From: Lactifluus volemus
Taxonomy: Eukaryota; Basidiomycota; Agaricomycetes; Russulales; Russulaceae
Assembly (NCBI GenBank): GCA_022376515.1
Contig: WTXI01000030.1
Location: 1 to 64,000, forward strand
Direction of reading: 5' to 3'
Length of the DNA: 64,000 nt
In this document: piece by piece, positions 44,798 to 54,700 of the stretch
How positions within the stretch are numbered: the stretch's first letter is position 1
Layout: every line of letters starts with the position of its first letter
Program-made: the position numbers and the translations under genes
The notes under the pieces: model-generated
Told to the model about the DNA's origin: nothing
Databases searched by the model: none
Seen by the model: the letters and a program-made list of their open reading frames with translations, nothing else

Positions 44798-46134
44798 ATG
44801 TCAACCGCTGACAGCACCACTTCATCCCTAGACTCTGTAGTGACCGACTTCTATTTATCAGGCCCGTGGATAGAAGTTAAGGATAACCACTGCATGGTCC
44901 ACTTGCACCAAAAGTTCTGGGGGGCCGCTCTGATGCCACAAGAGCTAACACTGTCAACCTCCGAATGCGCCAACATACCAGGTTTCATCCTCAGCTTGGA
45001 CAATCCGATTATCCCGTTTCCTAGCAGAAGCATCTGGGTTCGAGTGAGTTTATTCACTTCAGGTCACGGCCCGGTGACGACACACATTGCTCATAAACGT
45101 CGTAGGAAGATTACATTAGGCTATTCAAATTTCTCGAGGATTACTACGCCGAGAGGACGGCATATCATGGCATGGCACCCGCCGCAGTTGTCACTGGACA
45201 ACCGGGTATAGGTAATCGTCCTACACATATATTTTGATCGAATGTTAACGCTCCACACAGGGAAGTCGGTGTTTCGTTACTATGCCCTTTACCGGTGCCT
45301 CACCGCAAAAAGGCCGGTATTCTGGGAGCATCAGGGCAGGCTGTTCTTGTTTTCAGCGGCTGGTGTTTTTATGGCACCTGAGGACTTTCAACTTTGCGCT
45401 TTTAGAAGCATTATCTGGACGCTGGTGGATGCAAATCCGTCTTATCAGAATTTCGCATCGAAACTCGTTCGCGAGGGTACCTCAGGCGTCACTATGGATC
45501 CGTGGACGAGGGATGAGATCCATAATGCGTAAGTTGTTGTGCCTTACATTGTACATGCACTGGCACTTTGGCTCACGCATTCCGACCTCTTAGTGCACCG
45601 CTGATCCAATCCGCCGGTGATCCCAACTGGAAGGCGATGGACGATACTTACGACCAGCTTTGCCCAATACCCAGAATATGCTTCTGGGCAGCGTCTCCCG
45701 TCACATCTTATCGGTTGCGAGAATATAGAGCCTCACTTGAAGCCGCCTTGGCGAACCTACGCAAGGACCCAAAGGGCTTCAAGTTGCTGATGGACGGCAT
45801 TGAAACAATGGAGACAGACCCCGACAGCCTCTCCCACAAGTTGTGTATCATAAGACGCGCAGACAAACAGAATGTCGCGTCTGGGACTTCAATATCCCCT
45901 ATCGCCCCATACATCCAAGCAAGGGTCGTCCTCGCGTTGCGGGGCCACGACATCAGCCAGCAAATGGATTGGTTCAAGATGTACGCTACTGTACCGTCAT
46001 GCAGAGCAATGGGCAGCGTCCTATTCGAAGCAATCTGCCAGAAGACATTCAAAAAAGAAATTGATATTTCATGCATACTGATGGTGTGCTTAGATGGTGA
46101 TAGAAAAAAAAAATCAGCCTTAATGGCACACTAG
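44798..46134 (+). CDS. P-loop NTPase of an expanded basidiomycete family (Crinkler-like), copy N2 with an internal deletion
   Basis: Exons 44798-45043, 45106-45211, 45261-45528 and 45594-46134 join in phase to 386 residues. The start corresponds to N1 (MSTADSTTSS). Walker A is GQPGIGKS, split by an intron at the same place as in N1. YYALYRCLTAKRPVFW, MAPEDFQLC and IIWTLVDAN follow. Compared with N1, 72 bases are missing in frame between EGT and MDPWTRDEI, which removes the RLFVIYTTSP strand that in such NTPases lies near the active site. N2 also lacks N1's first intron. Its C-terminus is about 20 residues longer (ends KKKSALMAH). The frame is open, so a shortened product is possible, but ATPase activity is doubtful. 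Family assignment as for N1. Confidence 0.68.
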
Positions 46135-46225
46135 TCATGGCATATTATCGAACACGAAGCTGGAGGAGAAGTGCCTTGCTGTTCTAGGGAATGCATTTTG
46201 CCTTTGATTATACCCATCTGAAACA

Positions 46226-46370
46226 TGCCACTGGCATATTGCGTTTCAGTATGTATAAGATGTTTGGTCGGGTGTGCTCAAGGTTGTTGCCATACTGCCA
46301 GTATGGCAATGACCTTGAGGACACCTGACCAAACATCTTATACATACTGAAATGCAACAACCAAGTGGCA
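46226..46370. repeat. 145-bp foldback element (long palindrome)
   Basis: Two arms of about 72 bases, roughly 85 percent complementary, meet at ccatactg/ccagtatgg with almost no loop. The shared core is cagtatgtataagatg then tttggtc. Transcribed, it would form a pre-miRNA-like hairpin; as DNA it looks like a foldback MITE. No clear target duplication. Confidence 0.85.
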
Positions 46371-46954
46371 TTTGATTTGTTTATCTGGCACAAAGCTAAG
46401 TCATTGAACAACAACCATATCATCCTGTTTCAATTCATGATCAGCAGCAAGCACAACATCAGCCAAACATTTATGCAATGGCTCTCCTGCCACCAGCAAC
46501 AATTTTGAGCCATCCCAAGTGGAGACTTATTTTTGTCATCCCTGATGACACCCCTGTCATGGTATGCCCATATCAAGGTAAACAACTGCAACATGTGGAA
46601 CTGTTCTCAGCGAAGGTCAAAGTAGTAGGCTCATTGTTAGTGGGAGTGATGCATGACTCTGAGCATGAAGGACCACTGCCACAAGTGGAATCACCATGAG
46701 CAAAGAGAAAGGCAGCAGAAGATAAGTGCACAACATCTAAGACCCAAAAACCAAAAACAAGAGGGACAGGGTGAAGCAAGGGAAAGGCAAAGGTGAAGGA
46801 ACTTTAATACACCATGACGTAGCAACTCCGATAACATAGATTAGATTAGATTAGAATAATCATTAATTTTCCGGCCTGGCAAGGGTGCGTGAGAACCTTG
46901 AACTTGTTACTTGAGGACCTAGGCCACCTCATGGTGAGGTTTCCTACTACACGG
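46371..46954. other. Unassigned sequence
   Basis: No gene recognised. A plus-strand ORF at 46478-46699 has no family motifs. A short gatta repeat lies near 46840. Confidence 0.4.
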
Positions 46955-47136
46955 GAGTCTCAGATCCTCGCGCTTAACCTTTCTTGTATTTTATTAAAGG
47001 TGTGCTACCTGCTCTCGCGAAGAGCGGAACAATATCCACACTTCTGCTCATTGAGAACATTGCAAGGTTTGAGCTCTGAGGTCAAACTCTCTGTCAAGCC
47101 TTTTTGCCAACAATCGAGGAAATAGGCATCCCTAAC
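46955..47136 (+). pseudogene. Dnmt2 paralogue fragment, intron retained, ending at the retrotransposon
   Basis: The plus strand matches exon 3 of the Dnmt2 gene at 31.9-32.1 kb: DPRA, then a TAA, then LYFIKGVLPALA, STLLLIENIARFE. It continues through sequence matching the following intron (aaactctctgtcaagcc... to aaatag) and the first bases of the next exon. Because intron sequence is kept, it arose by DNA duplication rather than retroposition. The homology ends where the chromovirus LTR begins at 47137. Identity is visibly lower than between the lectin copies, so it is an older event. Confidence 0.8.
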
Positions 47137-47744
47137 TGTCACGGTTCGCAGGGACCGTGGCTCGAAGTGAGCTTCGTTCGGGTTGGCTATTTGCTGTGGC
47201 GAATCGGACAAGACTAGCAACACCAAATAGTCGATTCTAGAACGCGCAGGCAAGGTCCAGCAAGGAGTAGACTTGACTGTGCGAACTCTCGGTGTTCGTA
47301 TCGCGTGAGGCGGTTAACACGGGCCGGCGCACGCAATGGTCGGAGTTACCGTTCCTAAAGAGGACAGACGGTGGCAGATGGGTAAATGACGATGTGTAGG
47401 TTCAACCGCAACACGGGCGCGAGTGTATTTGGAACGCAAGAGATGCTCGCCTTCCAAGGACACTCGTGAGAGGTTGAACTAAGGTTCGAGGGCGGACGCG
47501 GGGTGAGAAGTGGGGACTACTTCTCACAGCGCGTTCGTATTAGGGTTCAGGCGTCTGGGGACTTGTTGCACGGAAATGGAACAAATTCACAGATGTCTGA
47601 TCGTGGCGCGAGGTACCTAGATCAAGGTACGAAGAGGGGATTCACAAGAAGAGAGGAGGAAGATGCGATGCGAGTGTGAGCAGGAGACAATGAACTGCGA
47701 TTCTAGACGAAGCTGAAGCTGGGGCTTTAGCTCGTCTACAAGGC

Positions 47745-47754
47745 CCTATTTATG
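47745..47754 (-). promoter_or_regulatory. TATA box of the chromovirus LTR
   Basis: GCATAAATAG on the minus strand, the coding direction of the element, 75 bases downstream of the nearest site of the TGASTCA array. Confidence 0.65.
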
Positions 47755-47828
47755 CGTACAGAGGGCCAGCCAACTATCCTACAAAGGTCACAGTACAGTA
47801 GCGAAGTCAAGACTATTGACTAAGGACC

Positions 47829-47927
47829 TGAGTCAGTTCTGATGACTCAAGAACTGACTCAGTGCGTCTGACTCAAGATCTGAGTCAAGAACGCTGACTC
47901 AAGATTTGAGTCATGATCCCTGAGTCA
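47829..47927. promoter_or_regulatory. Array of eight TGASTCA sites (Gcn4/AP-1 type) in the LTR
   Basis: Perfect 7-mers TGAGTCA or TGACTCA start at 47829, 47843, 47855, 47869, 47881, 47895, 47907 and 47921. Spacing alternates 14, 12, 14, 12, 14, 12, 14, that is four 26-bp units with two sites each. Spacer bases vary between units while the 7-mers do not. TGASTCA is the binding site of fungal Gcn4/CPC1-type bZIP factors. The position upstream of the TATA box fits an enhancer of the element. Confidence 0.8.
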
Positions 47928-48110
47928 AATACACGTCCAAAACGGCGATGCACAGCCCCTAGAAGCGGAACAGAAGGGGCTGGCCAAGGAAAGGGGTCCT
48001 AGGTCACAACACAAGTCGAAAATCAGACGGAAAACAGTAAGAAATGGGCCGGGCGGCCCGCATAACCGTAACAGTACCCTCTCTCCTAGGCGCATGTACC
48101 ACCATGCGCC

Positions 48111-48902
48111 TCAGTCACCCCTGTCCATGGACTCCCAGTCAATGTCATCCCAAAGCGCCTCACCTGCGTCGACGTCATCTGCGTCATACTCATCCCAAGA
48201 ATGAGTAACGGGCCGCAACTCCGTGGCCTTGACAGGACAGTTCCTCCCATAGTACTGGTGGTCAGGGAAGACCCGGCACCTATAGACAGTGCAACGCGTA
48301 TGGGGGTGGTGACAGTCATGGGAGTAGTGCCCTCTCTTCTGGCAATAGAGGCACTCCCTCCACAAAGGACAGTTCTCGTACTTGTGATCCACCCCGTCCT
48401 TGTTGCACTTGCCGCAGTAATATGACTTCTTCCCCTTCCTCTTGCGCTTGCCAGTGATCCTCAGAGGGCTGACTCCGGAATCACCACCAGACGGCCCCCC
48501 ATGCGACGAAGACGCGACGACGAGTGCACGTAGGCCGTCCCCATCTGCTGCACGTATCCCCTGGAGTTGATGAGCACCGTCACCTGCAGAAGGTTGGGCC
48601 CAGCTGAAGATCTTCCAGGGATCGTGAGGGGATTCGGATCGCAGCGCGTGGGGGCCTCCAGCGACATGACTTCTGGCTGGAACCTCATGTCCGCTGCTAG
48701 CGTCTCCAGGGCTTCCTGGATAGGCGAGAGTTGGGGAGGCGGCGTCGGACCTGGGAGAGGAGATGGGGTCCTCGGATGGTACGAGGGACTGCGGCGAGGC
48801 TCTTGGCAAGGCGAGCGGGTGGTCCTCCTGTACGGTGGAGGCGCTGATCTGGGCTGGTTCTGCTGGGGTGTCTCGGCAAGGGACGCCTCTGAGAGGGACC
48901 AC
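48111..48902 (-). CDS. Chromovirus 3' ORF with two zinc knuckles, overlapping the end of pol
   Basis: It lies between the chromodomain and the 3' LTR, in a frame different from pol. The C-terminal half is convincing: a basic stretch (GKRKRKGKKSYYC) opens two CCHC-like fingers, CGKCNKDGVDHKYENC (CX2CX6HX4C) and CLYCQKRGHYSHDC (canonical CX2CX4HX4C). More Cys/His and an acidic tail ending ESMDRGD follow. The N-terminal part is Pro/Ser-rich and could be real in a different frame (48688-48461 reads plausibly, with LLQVTVLINSRGYVQQMG), so frame shifts may divide it. The role is unknown: a nucleic-acid chaperone or accessory protein is possible. Gag already has its own knuckle. Confidence 0.55.
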   Translation of the reverse strand: MVPLRGVPCRDTPAEPAQISASTVQEDHPLALPRASPQSLVPSEDPISSPRSDAASPTLAYPGSPGDASSGHEVPARSHVAGGPHALRSESPHDPWKIFSWAQPSAGDGAHQLQGIRAADGDGLRALVVASSSHGGPSGGDSGVSPLRITGKRKRKGKKSYYCGKCNKDGVDHKYENCPLWRECLYCQKRGHYSHDCHHPHTRCTVYRCRVFPDHQYYGRNCPVKATELRPVTHSWDEYDADDVDAGEALWDDIDWESMDRGD

Positions 48903-50745
48903 TCTCCCCCCTCACAGACCGCGAGGGAGTCGAACGACGAGTCGAGGAGTTGGAGGTAGTCATCCTCCGAGTTGGGGTACTGAACGCAAGTTGTAAGGCA
49001 TTACTCATGGAGGAGGAGGTAGTGGGGGTGATGATGGTGCGGATTCGTCTCTTCCTCTTCGCTTTTATCCTTCCTCCCCCTATCTCATTGGGGTTGCGCT
49101 GATAGAACTCCTTAATGAGCTCCGGAGCCTTCACATTGCCAGCGGGTTCCCAACTATCATGAGCGGGTGAATATCCCTTCCAACGAAGGAGATACTCAAG
49201 CTTCTCTGCCTTTCCTTTCTTGCGCGCATCAATGATCTGCTCCACCTCATATTCCGGTTCGCCTTCCATCAGATCAGGTGGTGGCTCTGCGAAGTTGCGC
49301 CCATGCTCTTCCGTCTCCTTGTAAGGCGTTAACAAGGATGCGTGGAAGACATTGTGAATGCGCCAGTGTGGGGGGAGCTGGAGGCGGTACACCACTGGGG
49401 AGATGACGTCGATGATGGGGAATGGACCATATCTTTTTGGTCCCAACTTTGCGGATGGGTACATCGTCTTTAGGTTTGTTCCCTCCAACAATACTTGTTC
49501 CCCTTTTTGAATGGGTAGAAGTGCCTTTGACCCTTCTTTCTCTGGCGTCGTTTCAGCCACAGTTCTTGCGCCCTTCTGATAGCATCCTGGGCGCGCTCCC
49601 TAGCCTCCTTAAGCCACATCTGTCTTTGATGCAACGCTGGGATATTTGTGCTTTTCCCGGAGGGGTGGATGATTGGGTTTGCGCCCCACAAGAGCTCACA
49701 GGGAGCCTTCCCTGTGCTCGCACTCGGCCAGGAGTTGTGCACAAATTGGGCAAGAGGAAGAAGGTTTGCCCAGTCGTCTTGTTGGCTGCTTCCATAGATC
49801 CGCAAATACTGCTCCACCCACTGATTAGCGCGTTCTGATTGTCCATCAGTCTGCGGATGATAAGCAGAGCTGATGTTCTGTGTGATTCCTAGCAGTTCAC
49901 ACATCTGGCGGGTGAAGTGTGCAGTAAAACGGGGATCTCTGTCCGAGATGACGTGGTGGGGGCAGCCAAAGAGAGGGAAGATGTGTTCCACATAGAGCCG
50001 GGCCACTTCTTCTGCGTCAATTGTCTTCTGACAGGGCAAGAAGAAGGCTGCCTTCGAGCAATCGTGGTCCACTACTGTGAGGATCGAGTCATATCCCTTT
50101 GAGACCGGGAGATCGGTGATGAGGTCAAGGGAAATGGTCTGGAAAGGGATTGCCTTCGGTTCAACAGTGATCGGCATCAATGGTGGCTTAGGTTTCACAG
50201 TGTTGGGTTTCGTCATTTGGCAAGTTGCACATCCCTTGACGTAGTTCTGGACGAACTGTCGCATCGTCGGCCACCAGTAGTCCTCAGACACCTTCTGAAG
50301 CGTCGTGGCGATGCCTGGGTGCCCAGCCAAGGCGTGGTCATGGTACTCATGCAAGATCTGTCGCTTCAGATCCTCCTGGTCTGCGACCACAGGTCTTCCT
50401 TGGTGCACCCAGTGGTGATTTACTGAGTCCAGTGGGTAGGAGCGATGCAGCTCTGCGAAATAGCTCGGTGTGCGTGCTTGCCAATCCCAAACCTGTTGTT
50501 CGAGACTGCTGACCTCCACTGCTCGCGCGAAGAGTTTGTCAGGCAGGACAAGGGTGTTTTCGTTATCGTGTTTCCCTTCGTCCACTCCTGGTGGTCTGGA
50601 CAGCGCATCAGCCTTGTTCAGCTTGCCTGGGCGGTGCACCAGTTTGTAATTGTAGTCCGCAAGGTCACTGAGGTACCTTGCTACGCGTCGGTTGATTCTC
50701 TGGGGTTGCCGGTAGTATCGAAGATTATTATGATCGGTGTGCACA
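48697..50745 (-). CDS. Chromovirus pol, 3' part: RNase H end, integrase, chromodomain (one frame break)
   Basis: Continuation of the pol ORF from 61842-60013 across the nested insertion. HTDHNNLRYYRQP ends RNase H. Integrase has an HHCC zinc finger (H...H then CATCQMTK), and DDE residues in LDLITDLP, ISDRDPRF and HPQTDGQSERAN. After KKRQRKKG-like basic sequence the frame changes at a G-run (49500-49503 on the plus strand): five G would restore it where four are present. It then reads GPKRYGPFPIID (GPY/F module) and a chromodomain (YEVEQIIDARKKGKAEK, YLLRWKGYSPAHDSWEP), which in related elements binds methylated histone H3 and targets heterochromatin. The last 100 codons are low-complexity and may be an alternative frame of the 3' ORF. 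Confidence 0.9.
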
Positions 50746-51600
50746 TGTAACACTTCCGTACGTAAGCAGACAACTTAGCGTAGAAAGTGTTGGGGGTATT
50801 GGTATAAGATAAGATGAGGAGAGGTGATAATGGAGATGAGATCGCTTGATTCGACTTTGAGGCACCTTAAGAGCACAACACAAACAGAACCTGCCAAATC
50901 TGCGGTTGATTGTGTATACTACGTAAAGGGTAAAAGTCGCCCCCCATCAAGGAGGGCTCGGGGTATAAGTACATAGCTTCAGTATCTAGGTCTGTCAATA
51001 AACCAGTCCGATCTGCTTCGATCTTCTAATCATCCTTGTGATAGATTCTTTCGATCGCGTGATCTCACGCGTTCCTTCGTTTCCAGGGTTCAGCTAAATT
51101 TTATTTGATGCAAGGCACTCCGACGGAGTGCGTTGCTGAATCGTAGCGTGCCCCGTCTTGGGTGAGGCATCGTTATTTCTGCGGTCCCGTTATCTAGGCG
51201 AGGCGGGCCGCCTGCATCATTGACGCGGCTGTCTTCGGCTCGGACCGTCCGTGCCGTTGGCGTGATATTTCGTTGAAGGCGATCACCTTTTACCGGCTGA
51301 TCGCCTAGCTACGATTTTTGTCCTTAATGAACTTATTTTATGCACCCTTGATCTGGTGGGTGAAGTTTTCGTTTGATCCACATGGCTCATGTGGCCAGCG
51401 TTCGTATCTCTGTTTAGCCCATGCCCGATATGGGTTTGGGTCGGCCCGGGGGGGCCACTTGAGTCGTCCCGATTAATATATTTGCTTGGGACCTCCGATC
51501 CTAAGCAGGCTCTGTTTCAACGCTCCACTTATGAGACCATCTCATCGTGGGGTAAACTAAATGTATTTGATGCAAGACGTCCACTTGGGGCCGTCTTACA
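50746..51600 (-). repeat. Nested element 3' LTR (855 bp)
   Basis: TGTAACAC...GTCTTACA. It contains a 17-base perfect hairpin (gcactccg a cggagtgc, 51115-51131), a stem ggcgatca/tgatcgcc near 51276-51306, and an internal direct repeat (atttgatgcaag). On the strand opposite to gag-pol it shows a TATA-like tataagta followed by caataaa about 30 bases later. Confidence 0.95.
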
Positions 51601-51735
51601 CCCTCCCCCATAAGAACAAACTCAGGGGTGAACTCTTTTGAAGCCACAATATTGTGAATTGATAATGGTGCCGGTGTGGAACTGTGGATGCTTCGGCAAA
51701 GAACGGGACCTGATAAGATCGTGCTTTAGGTGATC
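51601..51735 (-). other. 3' untranslated segment of the nested element
   Basis: Contains the polypurine tract at its left edge. No further ORF. Confidence 0.6.
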
Positions 51736-54700
51736 TTATCCGGGGCCCATCCTCATGTTCTCGTCGTCCCAGCCGTGGATCTGGGTTGGGTCCAAGATGT
51801 AGGTTCCGGCGAAATCATCTGGGGTCACGTAAGGTGTGATAGGTGATGAGGATTCTGCCATGGGCTGATGGGGAGTTTGGACAGCAGTGTCTGTCTCGTT
51901 TCCGCACGATGCGAGTTGTGAACGTCGTGCTTCCCGAGATCGTTCGATGATTGGGTTATAGTTACCCGGAGCATCCACATGTACTGATCTGAGGGCTAGT
52001 GCGGGCTCGTCTGCGATGCGCTCGCGGGCCAGGTTTCTAGCTTGCTTCAGGGTCGGCGTGTGTGTGCCGTCGGGGTAAGTTGATAGTGTCATTTCGATGT
52101 ATGCAGTGGCCCATGGGCGCCATTGCTCCGCCTCGTTGGGGGTGACTCCGCTCTGCGCCAGGTATCTGGCTATATCTTCAATATTCGGGTTGAGCGCATT
52201 TCTAGACTGCTTCTCGTTGTACGGTTCGGAACGACGGGTCTTGTAGATGGGCAATTGCTTTTCAGATATCAATTGCTCATATCGTCGTGGTACTCCCAAT
52301 AGTGCCGCCGCTGTGCTCATGAAGTTGGTCCGAAGTGGACCATTGCGAATCGCGGTCCCTTTGATGTTCAGGGGTAGGCAGGCCAGGAGTGCACGATTGC
52401 CATCGACGTGGGCGTTTTGGAATCCCTTCCCAACTAGGGGGACACCTATGTATTGGAAGTGCACATCTGCAGTGTGCTTTTCGCGTAGCCAACGCTTCCA
52501 GATTGTGGGATGTGTGGCTGGTGAGGGTTCTGGGCGGTCAGATGGGATAGTATCTATCTGCAGCGCAGTCCAGTGATCCAAAGCGCGGCTATGTAAGGAG
52601 CCGCACAATTCCGGCGGGGTGAAGCGGACGCGCTCTATGTATTCTCGAGCGGGCTTCTTATCCCGTGCGTTGAATAATGTGGTTATTTCTTGCTGGGAGC
52701 GCGGATCTTTGATAGGTGAGATTAGCACACCGTCCCTCCCCCCTAAGACCAAGTCTACGAAGGGGATTCTGCTGTTGGTTTTTCGGGCAGCAATGGCTTC
52801 GGGGGTCTGGAAACGCCCGCGCCGAACGAGTGTGGTTTGAAAGTTTGGAGTGCCATCCGGGGAGATGTGTCCGGTGGCGTAAATGTAGCGCGGATAAGCA
52901 CTGAAGTCAAGTTCTCCGTCGGCAGTGAGGGGGACTAGACCGTCAGGAGCGTGTAGGGAGTTGTCCGCGCGGCAGTGTATAATCGGGATTAGTGCTGGAA
53001 AACCGCACTGGGGAGAGATTGGGGTAGCAGTTGGTGCTACTACCTGAGCTTCCGCGACGGTGAATGTATCGGGATCAAGGGGTTGTAGCCGCGATAGCAA
53101 CTGCGGTGGTGCGGGAGGTATGTCTGGCGCCTCTTCCATTGATGGTTCGGTGTGTTTTGGTAGAAGCTTCTTAGCACGTCCCTTCGGAAGTGACAGATCT
53201 GATGTAGACACATAAACTAGATCGCCTGCTTCGAAGGTGTCATCATGTGTACGTCGAATGTTGGCGTGGTGTGTCTGGCGCACTCTGCTCTCAATGATAG
53301 CGTCATGCGCTTCGCTTAGATTTTGTAGTGCCCTGTTCACAAAGTGTTTTACTCCGGGGACTGAGCTAGGTTCCGGTCGCAAACCCGGGTTAATACTGGG
53401 AATGTAGCCGCAGTTTAACTCGAAGGGTGCGAATCCCGATGAGCTGCTAATAGCGGAGTTGATCGCGAACTCCACCATCGGCGTTTTGTCGGACCAATCT
53501 CGTTGGTCTGGCTGCACTAGTGCTCGGAGTATCTGAGCAATAGACCGGATCGCGCGCTCTGATGCGCCGTCCGATTGCGGATGGAAAGATGTCGACATGA
53601 GTAGCTTGGTCCCAAGGATCTTATGGGTTTCGCGCCAGAAACGAGACGTAAATTTGGAGTCTCGATCGGACACTATAGAATGTGGCAGACCGTGTAATCT
53701 CACGATCTCTCGTACATAAGTCCATGCGAGCTCGCTTGCTTTGATTGTTGTGCGTATCGGCACAAGATGTACCATTGAGGTAAGGCGGCAAATTACTACC
53801 CAGAGGTAGTTGAAGCCGCCTGATTCAGGGAATGGACCTACGAAGTCCATTGCTATCGATTCCCAAGGTCGGATCGGGATCGGTAGACTATGTAATAATC
53901 CGGGTATTTTTTGTGTTCGAGACTTAGTCGTTTGACAAACTGGGCATGTCCGGCAATACTGTTCGACATCCTGGCCAATGCGTGGCCACCAATAGTGGCG
54001 GCGAATATATTCTGATGTTTTTTGGGGCCCCAAGTGTCCTAACGCTTGATGAGATTGCGTCAGGATTATCTCAGTTAGCCGTCGCTTATCGTGCACTATT
54101 GCCGGGATGCAAAGTACGCGATCTCCGGCTAGATTGTGCGTGTATATCAAATCATCGATGACGTCGAAGTTCTTATGGTGCTCCGTTTTTCTGAGCACTT
54201 TTGAGAATAGTGAATCTTGTTTGTAACCGTTCTGCACATTTACCAAAAATGTTTGGTCACCCTCAACCCGAGGGCGGAGGTCTGAGACGTGACCGAGTGA
54301 ATCGATTGCCCGGGGATCGTCCCGGGGTTGTTCCTCCGTCGGGGGACGGGGGTCCGGCTCTTTGTGAGCAGCTAGTTCCGCCGCTTCGCTTTGGCGTGGT
54401 TCAACTGCTTCAATGACTCTGCGCTTAGGCGCGAATGATACATGTTCGTCGGGCCTGATGGGTGCGCGTCGCTGCCTTTGGGGGCGGCTAGGAACAGATG
54501 GTTCGTTGTGCAATGTGCTCATGGCGCGGTTCTCTTCATAGCGATCCCAAGGCAGGTCCTCTCCCTCGGGGTCTAACCGAGAGTCTGCGTTTACATACTG
54601 AGCCGCATCCTGCCGCTCATCCCATTGATCACTCTCGTAATACCTTGAGAGCGCGTCGGCGACTAGGTTTGTGTCGCCTTTGATGTATATGATATCGAAG

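Larger units (their letters stand above)
47137..48073 (-). repeat. Chromovirus 3' LTR (937 bp)
   Basis: Ends TGTTACGGTT...AACCGTGACA when read on the minus strand. The first 51 bases reappear at 63950-64000 in the same orientation, identifying the partner LTR. The U3 part contains the eight-site array and a TATA box. Confidence 0.92.

Noticed and set aside
49422..50750. Plus-strand ORFs across the chromovirus integrase
   Set aside because: The minus-strand frame holds HHCC, DDE and chromodomain motifs; the others are shadows.
50746..51600. Possible hammerhead ribozyme or retrozyme in the LTR
   Set aside because: Hairpins exist, but I found no CUGAUGA and GAAA core in the required order.
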